From assembly GCF_043641665.1 (NCBI RefSeq), contig NC_092189.1:10485833-10549832 (forward strand): a stretch of DNA of 64,000 nucleotides, written 5' to 3'. The position numbers and the translations under genes were made by a program. This stretch comes from Enoplosus armatus. Its lineage: Eukaryota > Chordata > Actinopteri > Centrarchiformes > Enoplosidae. Shown piece by piece: positions 1 through 12,704 of this stretch. Each line of letters begins with the position of its first letter. Position 1 is the stretch's first letter. Below the pieces are notes generated by a model that worked only from the letters and a program-made list of their open reading frames with translations, ran no database searches and was not told the origin of the DNA.

Positions 1-330
1 TTAACCAGTCGACATAACAAACGTCACACGACCTTCATCCAAACACAACTTTAGAGGTATCTTTGATGGCTGCCGCCGATCAAGTGAATCATACCCTGAT
101 GAAAACTTCACTTTCCAGGAGACTATTCTGCCTTTGTTCATCGCACCCCCCCCCCAATACTGTCACACCTCCTCCTCTCCATCTTTCCCTTTCTCGCCAG
201 TCTTGCTCTGCACTCCCTGTTCTGCTGTCCAGGCCTTGCAGGACTTCTCACTCCGCATCCCAGGGGGAATTCACAAAGACAGCAGAATCAGCAATTAGGA
301 AAGCAAATGTATAATAATTAGTGAGAGTCT

Positions 331-357
331 GAGAGAGAGAGAGAGAGAGAGAGAGAG
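331..357. repeat. (GA)n microsatellite
   Basis: Uninterrupted GA dinucleotide run. Confidence 0.95.
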
Positions 358-1240
358 CAGAGCAAGAGGGAGGCAAATGGTCAGATGGAGAGAGAGGTTG
401 TGAGAGGAAGAGAAAGGGAACCATGGAGGGAGAATGGTGGAGGGACTGAAAAGATGTCTGAGGAAGAAACTTCTCGTCTCATTATGCATGATAATCAACC
501 CATGTCTTCCGTTCTTCTCCATAATTACCAACATGCTGCTCCATCATTAATGGGATGGATACATACGGGGCATCATATACAATAGCACTGATAACACTCC
601 TATGGAGACAAAGAAAGCACAACATGCGTCACAGCCTATTCATAGCTTCCTCCGACTTTCCTTGCTTCTTTAACCCGGCTTACTGAAATGGACACATCTG
701 ATATTAAGTAAAACCATAATTTAATTCCATCTCTTAGCCGTCAAAACCTATTTCCTACCTGTGGGGAAAGCCATTTACTCAATCTGCTCTCTGTTAGCCT
801 CGCCTTTCAGCCTTACAACTGCTCCATCACATTACCATGTCTGTATTTGCCATTCAGTGATACCTTCCATGATGCAGGGAATTCATTATCAGGCACAAGG
901 CGGGTTTGTTTTTGATAGTCCTTCCACAGGCCCTCTGTTGGGTTTCCTAGCAACAGGTCTGTGTGAGGGCTGGCACAAGGGGGGATAGCAGTGTCCCCAT
1001 CCTGATTACCCTCTAATTATTTTAATGGAAGTGAGGCTCTTTGGGTATGTGCCCCCTCCCCTGCTCATAGTCTTTTCCTTGACGCCCATAGATTGGCAGC
1101 TGTAAGAGGTCACCCATTAGCCATCTACTCTGCATCCCCCCTGATTGAATGCTGCAGGGGGCACTTCAGATGCTTTTTTTCTTTTCTTTCTTTCTTTCTT
1201 TGTTTTGGTCAAATACAGTTATACACTCGATGATCTATTC

Positions 1241-1786
1241 TAGTGGTGGACAGTACATTTACTCAAGTCCTGTACTTTCCTGTACAATTTTGAGATACTT
1301 TGACTCCACTTGAGTATTTCCATTTTATGCTACTTTATACTTCTATTTCACTACATTCTGTAGGGAAATATTGTACTTTTTACTCCACTACATTTATCTG
1401 AATAATAATAGTAATAATAATGACTGGCCCTTTTGCAGATTAACTCTTTACAAACAGTGAACATCTTAGAAAGTGCAATGTATTCTGCCCAACGGTACAT
1501 AAAGTAGTTCGAATAATTTGCACTACTATTTAATTGGTTTCATTCATTCATTTATGTTAATGTTTCAAAAATAATAATAATATATATCATAATATGATAT
1601 TTCCAAAAGAGGCCATTCTCCAAAAATACTAATTTTACTTTTGACATCTTAAGAATATTTTCCTGGTAGTACTATATAGTATATAGTAATTTTGAATGCA
1701 GAATTTTTACTTGTAATCAAGTACTTTTACATTGTACTTGTACTAATACTCATTGTAAAAGATCTGAATACTTTTTCTACCATTGA
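1241..1786. mobile_element. hAT-type MITE relic, copy 1
   Basis: It opens TAGTGGTGGACAGTACATTT and closes AATACTTTTTCTACCATTGA; the closing end is an imperfect inverted repeat of the opening. Inside are TTGAGTATTTCCATTTTATG, GCTACTTTATACTTCTA and TTTTTACTCCACTACATTTA, the standard body of this teleost family. No transposase frame. Confidence 0.75.
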
Positions 1787-1888
1787 TTCTCCCTTAAAAG
1801 GAACTCTTTTGAAGCTTTAAATTATATTTCAAACAGAATAATGTTGCAGGGAAGACTCATTTATTTTTTGAAATAATGTATTGACATG

Positions 1889-1917
1889 CACACACACACA
1901 CACACACACACACACAC
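1889..1917. repeat. (CA)n microsatellite
   Basis: Uninterrupted CA run; creates a false open frame on the minus strand. Confidence 0.95.
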
Positions 1918-4799
1918 CACACATGCAGTTTGCTGTGATCCATGGGGAGCATCAATGTTATTCATCTGACTTGTGTCATGATGAGAAGACCTACGATTCC
2001 TGTAAGGCAAAAGAATAAAAAGCATGGATGCGAAGTGAGGAAGAGAAAAATAAGCCAAGTAGGAAAGAAAGAAGGAGAAGTGGAGGAGGCCGAGGGGGAG
2101 GAAAATCACAAGGAGGCGAGGAGGATGAAAAAATAAGATATTTTGCCTGGTACAAAGAGGTCCCATGGAGAAATAGAAACTGTATTTCTAAATTTGTGAT
2201 GTGGGCTTGAATGTGTGTCTTTGTGTAAGTGTACATATTGTATATATGTGTGTTCATACACATGTACCCCACCCAGTATTGTGTGGGTGGAGATGTTGAG
2301 CACACTGGAACAAGTCGTACAGCAATAAAAGATGTTCCTTCAGGCTAAATATTCATCTCACTCTCATTGTTTATCTCTGTGATAAAACTCATCTCATATG
2401 AAACACGTAACGAACCAACGTAATCCATATACATCACCTTCAAAGTGCCACAGCTGTTCCCTCACCATGATTCATTTCAGTTTAGTGTAGTTACATTTTG
2501 ATTGGTTTATTAGCATATTTTGTCATTTAATGTCATTTTCAGTGTTTGTACTGTATATTGGTGGACCATTCATATATAGATAGTGTGACAATCATACAGT
2601 ATAGTAATATATACAAGATAGACTCCGTATCTGCTATGATTTCTTATGTAAAATACATGCTTACTATTGAAGTGCACACATCCTGAGGACATATTTCGAA
2701 ATGCAAATAAAGAAAATTACACTAAACGTCCATGATCCCTCTGAGCTCAGTGCATTTGTTTGTAATTTCCACTCAGCCTCCATCTATGACCCACCTTCCT
2801 GCAGAGACCAGAGTGGTTACTATGGTGAAGAGCTGGGAAACAGTGTTTAATGTTACAATACATTTCCTTTTACTACTTTCTCATTGTGCCCAGGATGTAC
2901 TGACAACATCCCTGTTGACTTCCTATGATAATATTTTTTAAAAGTCACAAACTACTGGACGAAGCCTTGCCACCTGACGATGTCTGTCTTTAAGATACGT
3001 ACTGTTGGGGAATCAGCGTGGGGCTGTTGGTGAGTCAGAGCGTGTAGGCCTAGTGCGGGAGGAACACAAAGAGGTGTCTATGTATAGAGTGTGTCTTCGC
3101 AGCCAGCTAAAGACTCTGACAGCTCCAATACACAGCTGATTACATAACGGCATAGCTGTCATAGTTGTATAGAAAACGTATATGTATGTGGATGAAGCAC
3201 AAAGGGTTATACTCCTCGTCCCGGGGATTTGTTTTCATGCCTACCTCATCACTAAACAATGAGTCTTTGAAGATGCTGTGCCCACTACTACCCGCACACC
3301 CACACCAATCAGTCAGGGCAGCTTATCCAAAATACTATTCAACTCCACTCATGCTGGCATATGTGAGCAGTGTTATTGGGGGATGGGGGGAGTGTAAGAG
3401 GGTGTTCATTTTCTGTGCACGTGTAGCTGCATCTTCACAGAATCCCCTGCATTTATGCATGTATGCTCATCTGTGCATGCGTTTTTGAGCTGCTACAGAA
3501 TATACTGCGTGTGCATGCATGAGCACGTGAGCAAATGTGTTTACATACTTGGTGTGTGAACATTTCTATCCATGTGTTTGTGGCGCTTCTGTCATCTCCA
3601 GCCTCCCGCTCTTGCTTTGTCTCCGGTACATCTCTCAGTTTGTATTCCCCGAGCAGAGAGAGAGTCTGTATAGAAGTGAGGTGTCAGATTCTCTACAAAT
3701 GTTCCAGCCACAGTTAACTGATGATTGTTCACCACTTCCACAGCTAACTGGGAGCCAAATTGTTTTTGTGGTGTTCACTGTGGCGGCTGCTCAATTTGAT
3801 TTGAGGCTAGGAAAGACAGAGCTGGGGGATTACTAGCAGAAAAATGTGTGTGTGTGCTCGTGCGTGAGTGTGTGCGTGCATGCGTAGCCACAGAATCCCA
3901 TAGAGTGTGTACTAAGCAGTATTCTGTCGCTTGCATTAATGAGTCAGCAGATTCAGGCCTCTGAAATGTCCCTCAGGTGCAAAGAGCGGAGGGAGCTTTT
4001 GAAAAGGGCATCTCTCGATTCGACATTCCATTTATTGCGTAACTACCTAACCTCCTGCTCTGTGTCATTCATGTTTTCCTGGGGGGAATTAAACACCAGT
4101 GGCTGTTAATCTCTCACTGCCTCATTGATACACAAGGAGAACATGAGGAAAATAAATGGGAACAAACACAGTAGCCAAAAATGTGCTTCTCCCTATTTCA
4201 TGGATTATGTTCCAAACAAAAGAAGAAAATTCAGTATATTTTGATTTATTTATGTCAACCAGCTATAAAAAGAACATTAATTTAACTTGATTCCCAACTA
4301 GCAATTACATTTCTTGTTAATGAGAGAGAGACTTGTAATGTGGCATCAGCTGCACCTCACATGTACCCAGATGGCCTGTATGAATCTTTGCCAAGGCCTC
4401 GGGCTGCATTTATAAAAGAGCTCAGAGCGCTGCCACATTCAGACTCATTATTATTCCTCAAGTACATTACATTGCGTTTACAAGGAGGGTTATTGTGTTT
4501 GATTGTGCTGAAGAAGGACTGATGTAAGTTACAAAGTTCTCAGAGGTGAACACTGCACAAGCAAAGAGCATGAATCACATCTACCACAATGTAATCATGA
4601 AATCACTTTTTGCTCAGTGGCCTTGTGTTGTGTGTGTGAATAGGCAACGTGAAGAAAAGGAGGAAGATTTTTCCAGCTTGATGCAACTGTTGAGACTTGA
4701 ATGACTGTGTGATGTTGGCAGACCTTGTGCAAAACTGAAAAATAAAATCCTGAAAAAACAAAGTGATAGCAGCTTTGTGAAGTTGTCCAAAACCAAAAG

Positions 4800-5195
4800 T
4801 TTTAAATATTTTGACCTGACAATGGCGCAAGAGAAGGAGTTGAGGGGATAACCAAAGTTATCACAATTCCTTCCGTGGGTGACAGGAACGCCTGCACCAA
4901 ATGGCAAGGCAGTCCATCCAATATTGTGGAGACATTGTTCACTCTGAACCGAAAAAGTCAGCCTGCTGGTGGTGCTAGAGGAAAAGTCAGAGGACCACCA
5001 TAGTCCTTAGGATTCACCCTCTGGGAATGATGGAATTTGGTGCCAATCCATCAAATAAATCTGAAGATATTTCACTAAACAAGTGACACTTTTGGCTGGC
5101 TGTTGGCACTAGAGGAAAAGTCAGACGATCACCAAAGTCATTAAACTTAATAGATATAGAGTTTGGACCAAAGTGGTGGACCAACAAACTTTAGA
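4800..5195 (+). repeat. Teleost dispersed repeat, copy A
   Basis: It shares GACCTGACAATGG, ACCAAAGTTATCACAATTC and TGGACCAAAGTGGTGGACC with copy B at 31,020-31,462. It also has an internal near-duplication around GCTAGAGGAAAAGTCAGA (near 4,970 and 5,110). Confidence 0.65.
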
Positions 5196-5473
5196 GTTGA
5201 TGTGCTCAAAGGAGAACAAACTGTTGCTCACTTTCAATAACGTTCATAATTTTTATTGTAAAGTGACTCTACCAGCAGTCCTTCTACATTTCCAACCTCA
5301 GGATCATTATGTTTGCTTCATCTATTACCTCGAATATTTTGAGCTTTACGAGTAGTTGTCTCTATCTCCGCGGTGTCTCTGTAGGCTCCGGCAGCGCACA
5401 CAGAAAGCCTGGGGGAAATGGCCTGTGAAAACAGCGTGGCTCGCTCCTCTCTATCACTGCTCTACAGCTGGAG

Positions 5474-5478
5474 CACAC

Positions 5479-5546
<68 letters not shown>
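5474..5546. repeat. (CA)n microsatellite with one G interruption
   Basis: Long CA run broken by a single CAGACA, followed by a short CT run. Confidence 0.95.
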
Positions 5547-5549
<3 letters not shown>

Positions 5550-6247
5550 CTCTCACTCTCTCTTACACTAGCAAATGAATTCCCGCTCCCACTGATCATA
5601 GCCATTCACTATCATCTGTCTTCATTGCAGGGGCTTGGGAGACAGCTGGTAGCGCTGTATTAGGGTGAAAGATTAGCCTCTGCTATATTCTGCTCCCTAC
5701 ACGAGGTCCCACATCAGCAAGTGGATAACTAGCCCCTGTCCCCTTGTTCTCCCTCTCTCTCGGCTCAATCATGAAACCCTTCCCATAAGTGGGCTTTAAT
5801 TCATGTGAACAGCAACACTCATGGAGGCCCCTTGGACAGACAGGCTTCCTTCTTATGCGGGAATCGGAGAGTCATTTTAGAAATGGACAGGTAAGGCAGA
5901 CGGCAACATCTGCATACTTGTACACAGAAAAAAAACACACAAATACATACAGACAGATGGAATTATATCATGCTTCACATTAGAACAGTTGTTGTACACA
6001 AACTATTCATGTCCTCCTGCAACCCCTGGGAGTGTGGTTGATGTATAGAAGGAGCTCTGCAGGCCCGGAGGCTGCTCAGACACTTGTTATGGAGTGGAGA
6101 AAGCCTCCATGGTGCACCAGCTCAACAAGAAACCTACCTACTGTGTGTGTGTGAGTGTGTGTTTGAGAGAGAGAGAGAGATTTATGGTCTGTGTTTTAGG
6201 CTGATTGTGCTCCTGTGTGATTCATTACATGATCCGGTGCAGAAGGA

Positions 6248-6249
<2 letters not shown>

Positions 6250-6319
<70 letters not shown>
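6250..6319. repeat. (GA)n microsatellite
   Basis: About 35 uninterrupted GA units. Confidence 0.95.
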
Positions 6320-6321
<2 letters not shown>

Positions 6322-6627
6322 TGGGTCAGAGAGAGAGAACACAGTCTGACCATTGAAACAGGACGGCATAAAAAAAAATCCTGGAGAGGAAGTGAGAAGT
6401 GAAACTCGAGACCCACTTTGTTCTCATTTCTTCTGAACAAAATATAAACAGATTAGAGACTTATCTGCCAGAAAATATCGCTGAGGTCCCCAAATTTCCA
6501 GCACTATCACACACTGAAAAGTTGAATATTTTATGGGAAGAAAATGTAACAGATTGCAGACTTAGCAGAACATTTTGTTAGCAACTGCAAAAAGTTACTG
6601 TGAGAGAGACGATGTGACAAAATTCAA

Positions 6628-6654
<27 letters not shown>
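6628..6654. repeat. (TA)n microsatellite
   Basis: Uninterrupted TA run. Confidence 0.95.
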
Positions 6655-6659
<5 letters not shown>

Positions 6660-9600
6660 TATATATACATTTGCTGTAAATATTTAGATTCTTTTGACTT
6701 TAAAAGCACATTGGCTTTAATATTAAACAAGGACTATGAGGTTAAAGTGCCAAAGGGTAACTTAGGTGAACAGTGTAGAAATTGTAGCCCTTTATATATT
6801 CATATGTATATATGTTATGTTGTTTACAGTTATTTATTTATTTTTTGAAAATAAACATCACATTACATAACAAAAACAATGCGTTATTACTGTAACACTG
6901 AGTTCTAAGTCAGTTCAAATGATTACTTCCTATTTCTTGTTATAATAGTAATGAGTATATACACTGTATGTGTTCCTCTGACGACTTCCACATTACCTGC
7001 ACCCACCCTTAAAATGTGATATCACCTTTAATGCTTCGCTAATCTCGTTTTGCAGAGGGGTGTGTTTCTGCTCTCCAATTTGTCATCATCAGACTGTACT
7101 TCATTACGCTGACGTTTCCGGTGTGTGGTCTCACTCACACACACATGTTACTATGCTTGTAAGGACCCTTACTGGCATAATGCACTCCATATTCCCAAAT
7201 CTTGTGGCTCAGGAAGCACTAATGTAAATGACATCATCATGAGCATAATGACCATTGTTTTGAAATGAAATGAAATAAATTAGATTCAGTTTTTTATTCC
7301 GTCAACAGTGGCATCGCTGGAGGTCGTCAACTTGTTGTTTTGTCTCTTCTTCTGTGCTTTTGTCAGTAAAGTTTTAACAATGACCTCTCATACTTGACTC
7401 GCTGGCCAGCTTACATTTCTCACAGCATGGTGAAGGGAATTTTTTGCAGGGACTTTCATGCACAGCAGAGGCTTTTTCCAATACGTACAATGCTTCTCTT
7501 CTTTACTAAGTAAGCAGTGAACATGGCGGCGTTCATTGGAGAGGGCCCTTGTACAATGTTCAATAAAACCGATCATTCTCAGCTGACATTTTCACCATAT
7601 ACAATCTTAATCTTATGTAGAAAATGTATCATATGAATATTCATACATAAAAACTGCAGTGTTTTTTATAATCTAACAGATCTCTCTTGTTGGTCTTTTA
7701 ACACTGAATCTTAAAGGGGAACTCCACCAGCAGTGCTACACGGCCTGTTGTATCATTTCTTCTCTGCTAATCATGGGAACTTTATCAAGTCTGATAAAAT
7801 GATGACTCATAAATTGTCATCATGGATTATCTCAGCCTTTAGCCTTAACCTTTGTTGCAAACTGGGGCCATGGAGTTTGAAAGACACCAGACAGGGAGGG
7901 TCTAACGAAAATATGTTACTGTTTGCACCATGAAAAATTAATAAACTAGGTGACTAAAAGCTAGGATATCTTGGCCTCTGCTGCTTTGACTATGATTTGG
8001 TCTATCTCTTACATCTCTTGTTATTCCCATAAATGTATGAAAATGCAATCCTAAGTCACTGAAACACCCCTTTAATGCCTTAAACAGCTCCTTGATGAAG
8101 TAAGAAACGGCCAAAATGTCATCACTTTGCAGAAATATTTTCACTTTGAAGGTCTAAAACTGAAACAGCTTCTCACAAACACACACAATGTGTTATGTAC
8201 TTTGTGCCTCACGAACTGCAGTATAGGTACAGTATAATTTTCTGTCGCTGGAGGAATGTGTTGATGTGTATTTCACACTAAATGTGCTCTGAAGTACTTA
8301 GACCACCTTTTGTCAATTAGCCTGCTTCAGAGTGGGATGCTCAAACTGCTTTGCCTGCAGGGAACAGCATCTTTAGTCTCGTCACATAAATGAGAGGCAG
8401 CTTGGATCCGCCTCATTTATCCTCCGTCAATGGTGTTTTGGCTTTTACGTTGAGCTGCTAGAGCAATATAGTGTCTCTGTCTGCCATGGCATCGCTACAG
8501 GAACATTTGAGCTGACCAAAATAAAACAGCAATCCAATCTCAATCCATAACATTAGCATTATAATAGCAGATTCTATGGAAGTGGCAGTGTGAAAGCTGA
8601 TGAATTAGCTCACATGCTAAAGCTGACGTGTACGCGTAAATAGCCTCAAAGTCATTAAGCACTCTGTCACGGGGCATTTTACAAACAGACTAAGTGCTCA
8701 TTAGATTTTCTAACAGTGAAACAATCGGCTGCAACTGGCTCAACACACAGAAGCTGGGCTGAAAAGCTGTTATGAGTGTGAAGCGAAGAGTGGAGAAAGA
8801 GGACAAGAGCAGAGAAGCCCAATGATGTGAAACAGAAAGTTTATGTGGGAACTATAGACACATAAATAACCAACATCTTCACTGAGAAACAACTACTCAC
8901 CCAGTGTTTAAACACGCAGTTAAGGCTTGTAACAAAACTTATGAATATGTTGTATCATCCTTCAGTCAGGTGGATCCACTTAAAAATCAAATTTTCTGCA
9001 AAGCAGCAGACATTTATCAGTAAGGCTGCTTTGACTAACATGGTGGTATGTTGTAAAGGGTGGTGGAAAATGGTACCAAGTCCAAAAGAGGGATTACAAA
9101 ATGACTCACAAATTAATTTTAATTTGGTGGTCCTGGGATTACTGTTATCTATTCATCGTCCACTGTTTGAGTCACCATGATACATTAAAATAAAATAGGA
9201 AGGAAATGTATCAACCAGATGTGTCTCTATCAGTATCTTTTATTCATTTGCATTATCTGATCGAAGCAAATAAAGCATGAAGCTTTTTATGTTTTTATGT
9301 TTAGCCAACATAACTGACTTGAATTATGAGGCAGGACACCAGACCAAGCATCCGGTGTTGAAGTCAAATACTGTGTAGACCAATCCGCCACGCCGACCTC
9401 TGACACCTGCTCTGTGCAAACATCACACTGCTTCCTACACTGGAACTAAATGTTAAATGTGCATTTCAATTTCAAATTAGTTGTATACCAACGCAGTTCC
9501 TTTGAGACGACAGAGTTGTGTTCATCTGGAAAGTTATAGTTAGTAATGTTGCTCTGGCAGGGAGGAGGAGTAGGGGGTGAAGGCCACTCGGGAGGAAGAA

Positions 9601-10923
9601 GAAGGGAAAGCGATCAAATGTGGGCGTATGGAAGGACATCTGTGCAGGAGAAGCAGAGACGTCTGCAGACAAAGGGGGAGGCTGAATGTGTGAGAATACA
9701 AGTCAGAGGGGAGAGAGAGGAAGGATGGAGGCGGGTATGAGATCTTTTTCTATCTCAGTGAGGCCCAAGAGGTCCTGTTACAGAGCGGGTCAATATCCTG
9801 CAGCTTAGCCTTCATATGTATTACATTTTGATTACTGCATGTGGGTGATACATGTTGCACACAAAGATACAGACACAGGCAGACATACTACACATGCACA
9901 CACAAGGGAACGAAATACAATCATGGCAAATCGCCAGTTGTCCCACTGAGAATAACCATAGGCGGATTCATTTTGAGGTACATCATTTGTTTACTGCATG
10001 TGCCCTCCCTCTGAGCATGGTCTGTTATAGTGAGATCTTTTCTCCTCAGCCCATGGTGATTTAAAAAAGCCCACCTGCATCTCTGCTTTCACTCGCTTCC
10101 ACCTCTGCTGTCATATCTGATAAGTCGTCATCATACCTGGATAGAAAAACAAAGAAAAACAAGACAATAAAATGCCTCTCTGCATTTCTTTGTTCTCACA
10201 TGTTAATCTTTTTGTTTGTGCTTCACTCTGAGTTTCTGGATGATTCCTCTTTCCTTAACAGGTCCTCAGCTATGGAAATGCCATGTCGTCATAGCAACCT
10301 TGTCTGCCACAGACCGAGCTTGAAACCATCGTTTTGGGTTAATATACCCTGTTGCTACTCATTACGCATTCATACCCAGTTAATGGGCAATTTGAAAGAA
10401 TTTAAGTTTCCCCTAATCAATGTGTCATTAATGCATTTGTAAAAAAAAACAACCCAAAAAAAACAGTAGGACTTGCAAGACCACAGGTTGTCAGTAAGCT
10501 TGACCAGAGGAAATGTTTTTAAGGTTACTGAGAGAAAACAGACAAAAACTGAATTCACTAAGGAGACCTAAAAGCATTTAGCTCATCCATTACCTCAGTC
10601 TGGGAGGTTAGAGGAGGCTGAAAGCACTGGAGGCCAGAGAGGCAGACAGACTGACTGTGTCTAGGGTCTGAACCCAGATCTACATCTAGATCCAGGCCAT
10701 TCCCGGCCGTCTGGCTCTGGCAGTCCACCAGCAGAAAGCCCTCCCTTCAAACACCCAGATGCTGCAGGCTGTGGTCTCCTAGTTAACTAGCAGTCTGACA
10801 ATCTATTTCTACAGTATTAAACTGGGACTTTGTGTTGTGGTGATGGGAATCAGGTGATGCACAGTGTGATGGTCCCACTCCTGCCCTCCTTTAGGTAGTG
10901 TATGCACACACATAGGTAGTGTT

Positions 10924-10947
10924 TGTGTGTGTGTGTGTGTGTGTGTG
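10924..10947. repeat. (GT)n microsatellite
   Basis: Uninterrupted GT run. Confidence 0.9.
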
Positions 10948-12054
10948 CCTGCCTTCCATTAGACAGTATTAGATGCTGAACCTCTGCTCTCTCCCAGGGG
11001 TGACGGCAGATTGAGCTGCGAAGATTACCCAGAGAGCTGTGCAGTGTGGTGTGGTGTGCACACGGCCCAGTTTCTGATGCATAAGTGATCTATAAATTCA
11101 TTCAGCACTTCAGGGAGAGAATTTTTTGTGTATTTATGTTTCCCTGGACCACGAGTGCCCCCTGACAAGCACATCACATTTCAGGTCAGTAACACACTCA
11201 CAATAAGACGGAGACAAGTGACAGAAACTAACAAAGATGTGCTACCAGCCATCTCTCATGGCAACCTTCTCACAAGGTGAGACAGCAAAAAGAGCCACAA
11301 GTGACACAAGGTCATGTTAATATAGGTTACCTCAGGTGGATTCTTGGACTTTATATTCATGTATGTATAAAGTGTTGGAAGTTCATGTACATAAAAACTT
11401 GCATTAATAGTAACATTGTGTTTTTGGTCTATCATTTACCTCTAGGAATGACCTGCTGACCTGTCCACATACTTTTGTGTACTTTTGGTTTGAGGCTGTC
11501 TTTCATGGTTTCGGCTAGGCCCCTTCATTCCTGTTGAAGGAAATCCTAATGCTATTTTGATAATATTTTAGACTATAATGTGCTTCTAATTTTGAGGTAA
11601 CAGTGTCCCTCTGAACAAAGCAGAGTCAATAAAGAAATGCATTTACAAGTTTAGTGTGGAAGAACAGGACTGTCCTGCACCTCAACCTGGGGTCTGAATT
11701 GGAGCAAATCCCTTCATCCCAGCATCTTAATGGTTTTGAATTGTTCAACAAAATGTTCAAAAAACACAAATGGGAGTTAAGTTGGAGTGTCACTGTACTT
11801 GTATGTGTCCACATAATAATTTCTAATAGCTTATCTTTGACTCAAATGTAATTCAGAATGTCATGATGTCCACATGAACACGAACATTTACAACAGATAC
11901 TCAGGGGAGCAGCCCAAACACATATACACACAGTCCCATTTCTTAGCTTTTGTACCATTTGCTTTCGTTTCTCCACTTAGTTTCTTTCATTATTATTTCC
12001 TAACAAACATAATACTGGAATTTCCTGTCCATATACTGAATTAAACGAGTGTCG

Positions 12055-12274
12055 ACTACTGTACTGGGCGCTGAAATATGAGCAGCTTACTATTTAACCA
12101 AGATAAGGAAGCAGTTATTTTGTTGGCATTCAACAACAACAGCTGAGCCTTAGTCATAAGTAAGCTATCAAAACCTCATCCAAAGCACAGTTGTTGGATG
12201 CTAACAAAAATAATTGTTGCCTTATCTTGGTTAAAATGATATGGTACTCAAAATTGTATTTCCAGTGCAGTAGT
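12055..12274. mobile_element. Fold-back (long inverted repeat) MITE-like element
   Basis: Left arm 12055-12137 and right arm 12190-12274 are inverted copies around a 52-bp loop. The ends are ACTACTGTACTGG and CCAGTGCAGTAGT. Inside, TTTAACCAAGATAAGG pairs with CCTTATCTTGGTTAAAA, and GGCATTCAACAAC pairs with GTTGTTGGATGC. There is no coding capacity. The family is not one I can name. Confidence 0.75.
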
Positions 12275-12659
12275 TAATACCCATTTAGCTTACAATGTGG
12301 ACAGAAGCCCCAGTATGTTTCAGCTCTTTTAGAAAAACTAATAAAAGTATCTCTTTATGAAAAAACACACACGGTCTGGCTGAGGCTCCTGACACAGAGA
12401 ATAGAAACAACATATCTTGTTCAGCGCTCCATGCTCTGACTGATGGCCCTATCTAATGCATAGTGAATAAGAGGCTACACACAGAGTTAATGAGTGACCA
12501 GCGAAAAGGGAAATGGCCAGGAGGAATGTAATGACTGACATGTTCAAAAGTAGGTCACGGGATATTTTCTACATCGTGTTTTCACCAAGCTGAAAGCCTC
12601 CCATCCACCTCCTCCTGTTTCTCTCCAATCTACCACTTTTAAAGCCATTTCTTCCTCCC

Positions 12660-12663
<4 letters not shown>

Positions 12664-12700
<37 letters not shown>
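12664..12700. repeat. (CT)n microsatellite
   Basis: Uninterrupted CT run. Confidence 0.95.

Positions 12701-12704
<4 letters not shown>

Larger units (their letters stand above)
1..12054. other. Non-coding region, left part (no gene supported)
   Basis: I found no exon of a recognisable family on either strand. Apart from the listed repeats it is mixed, moderately AT-rich sequence. It may be intergenic or intronic to the ARHGAP-like gene. Open frames over microsatellites (e.g. 5,356-5,663 and 6,084-6,440) are not coding. Confidence 0.55.
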
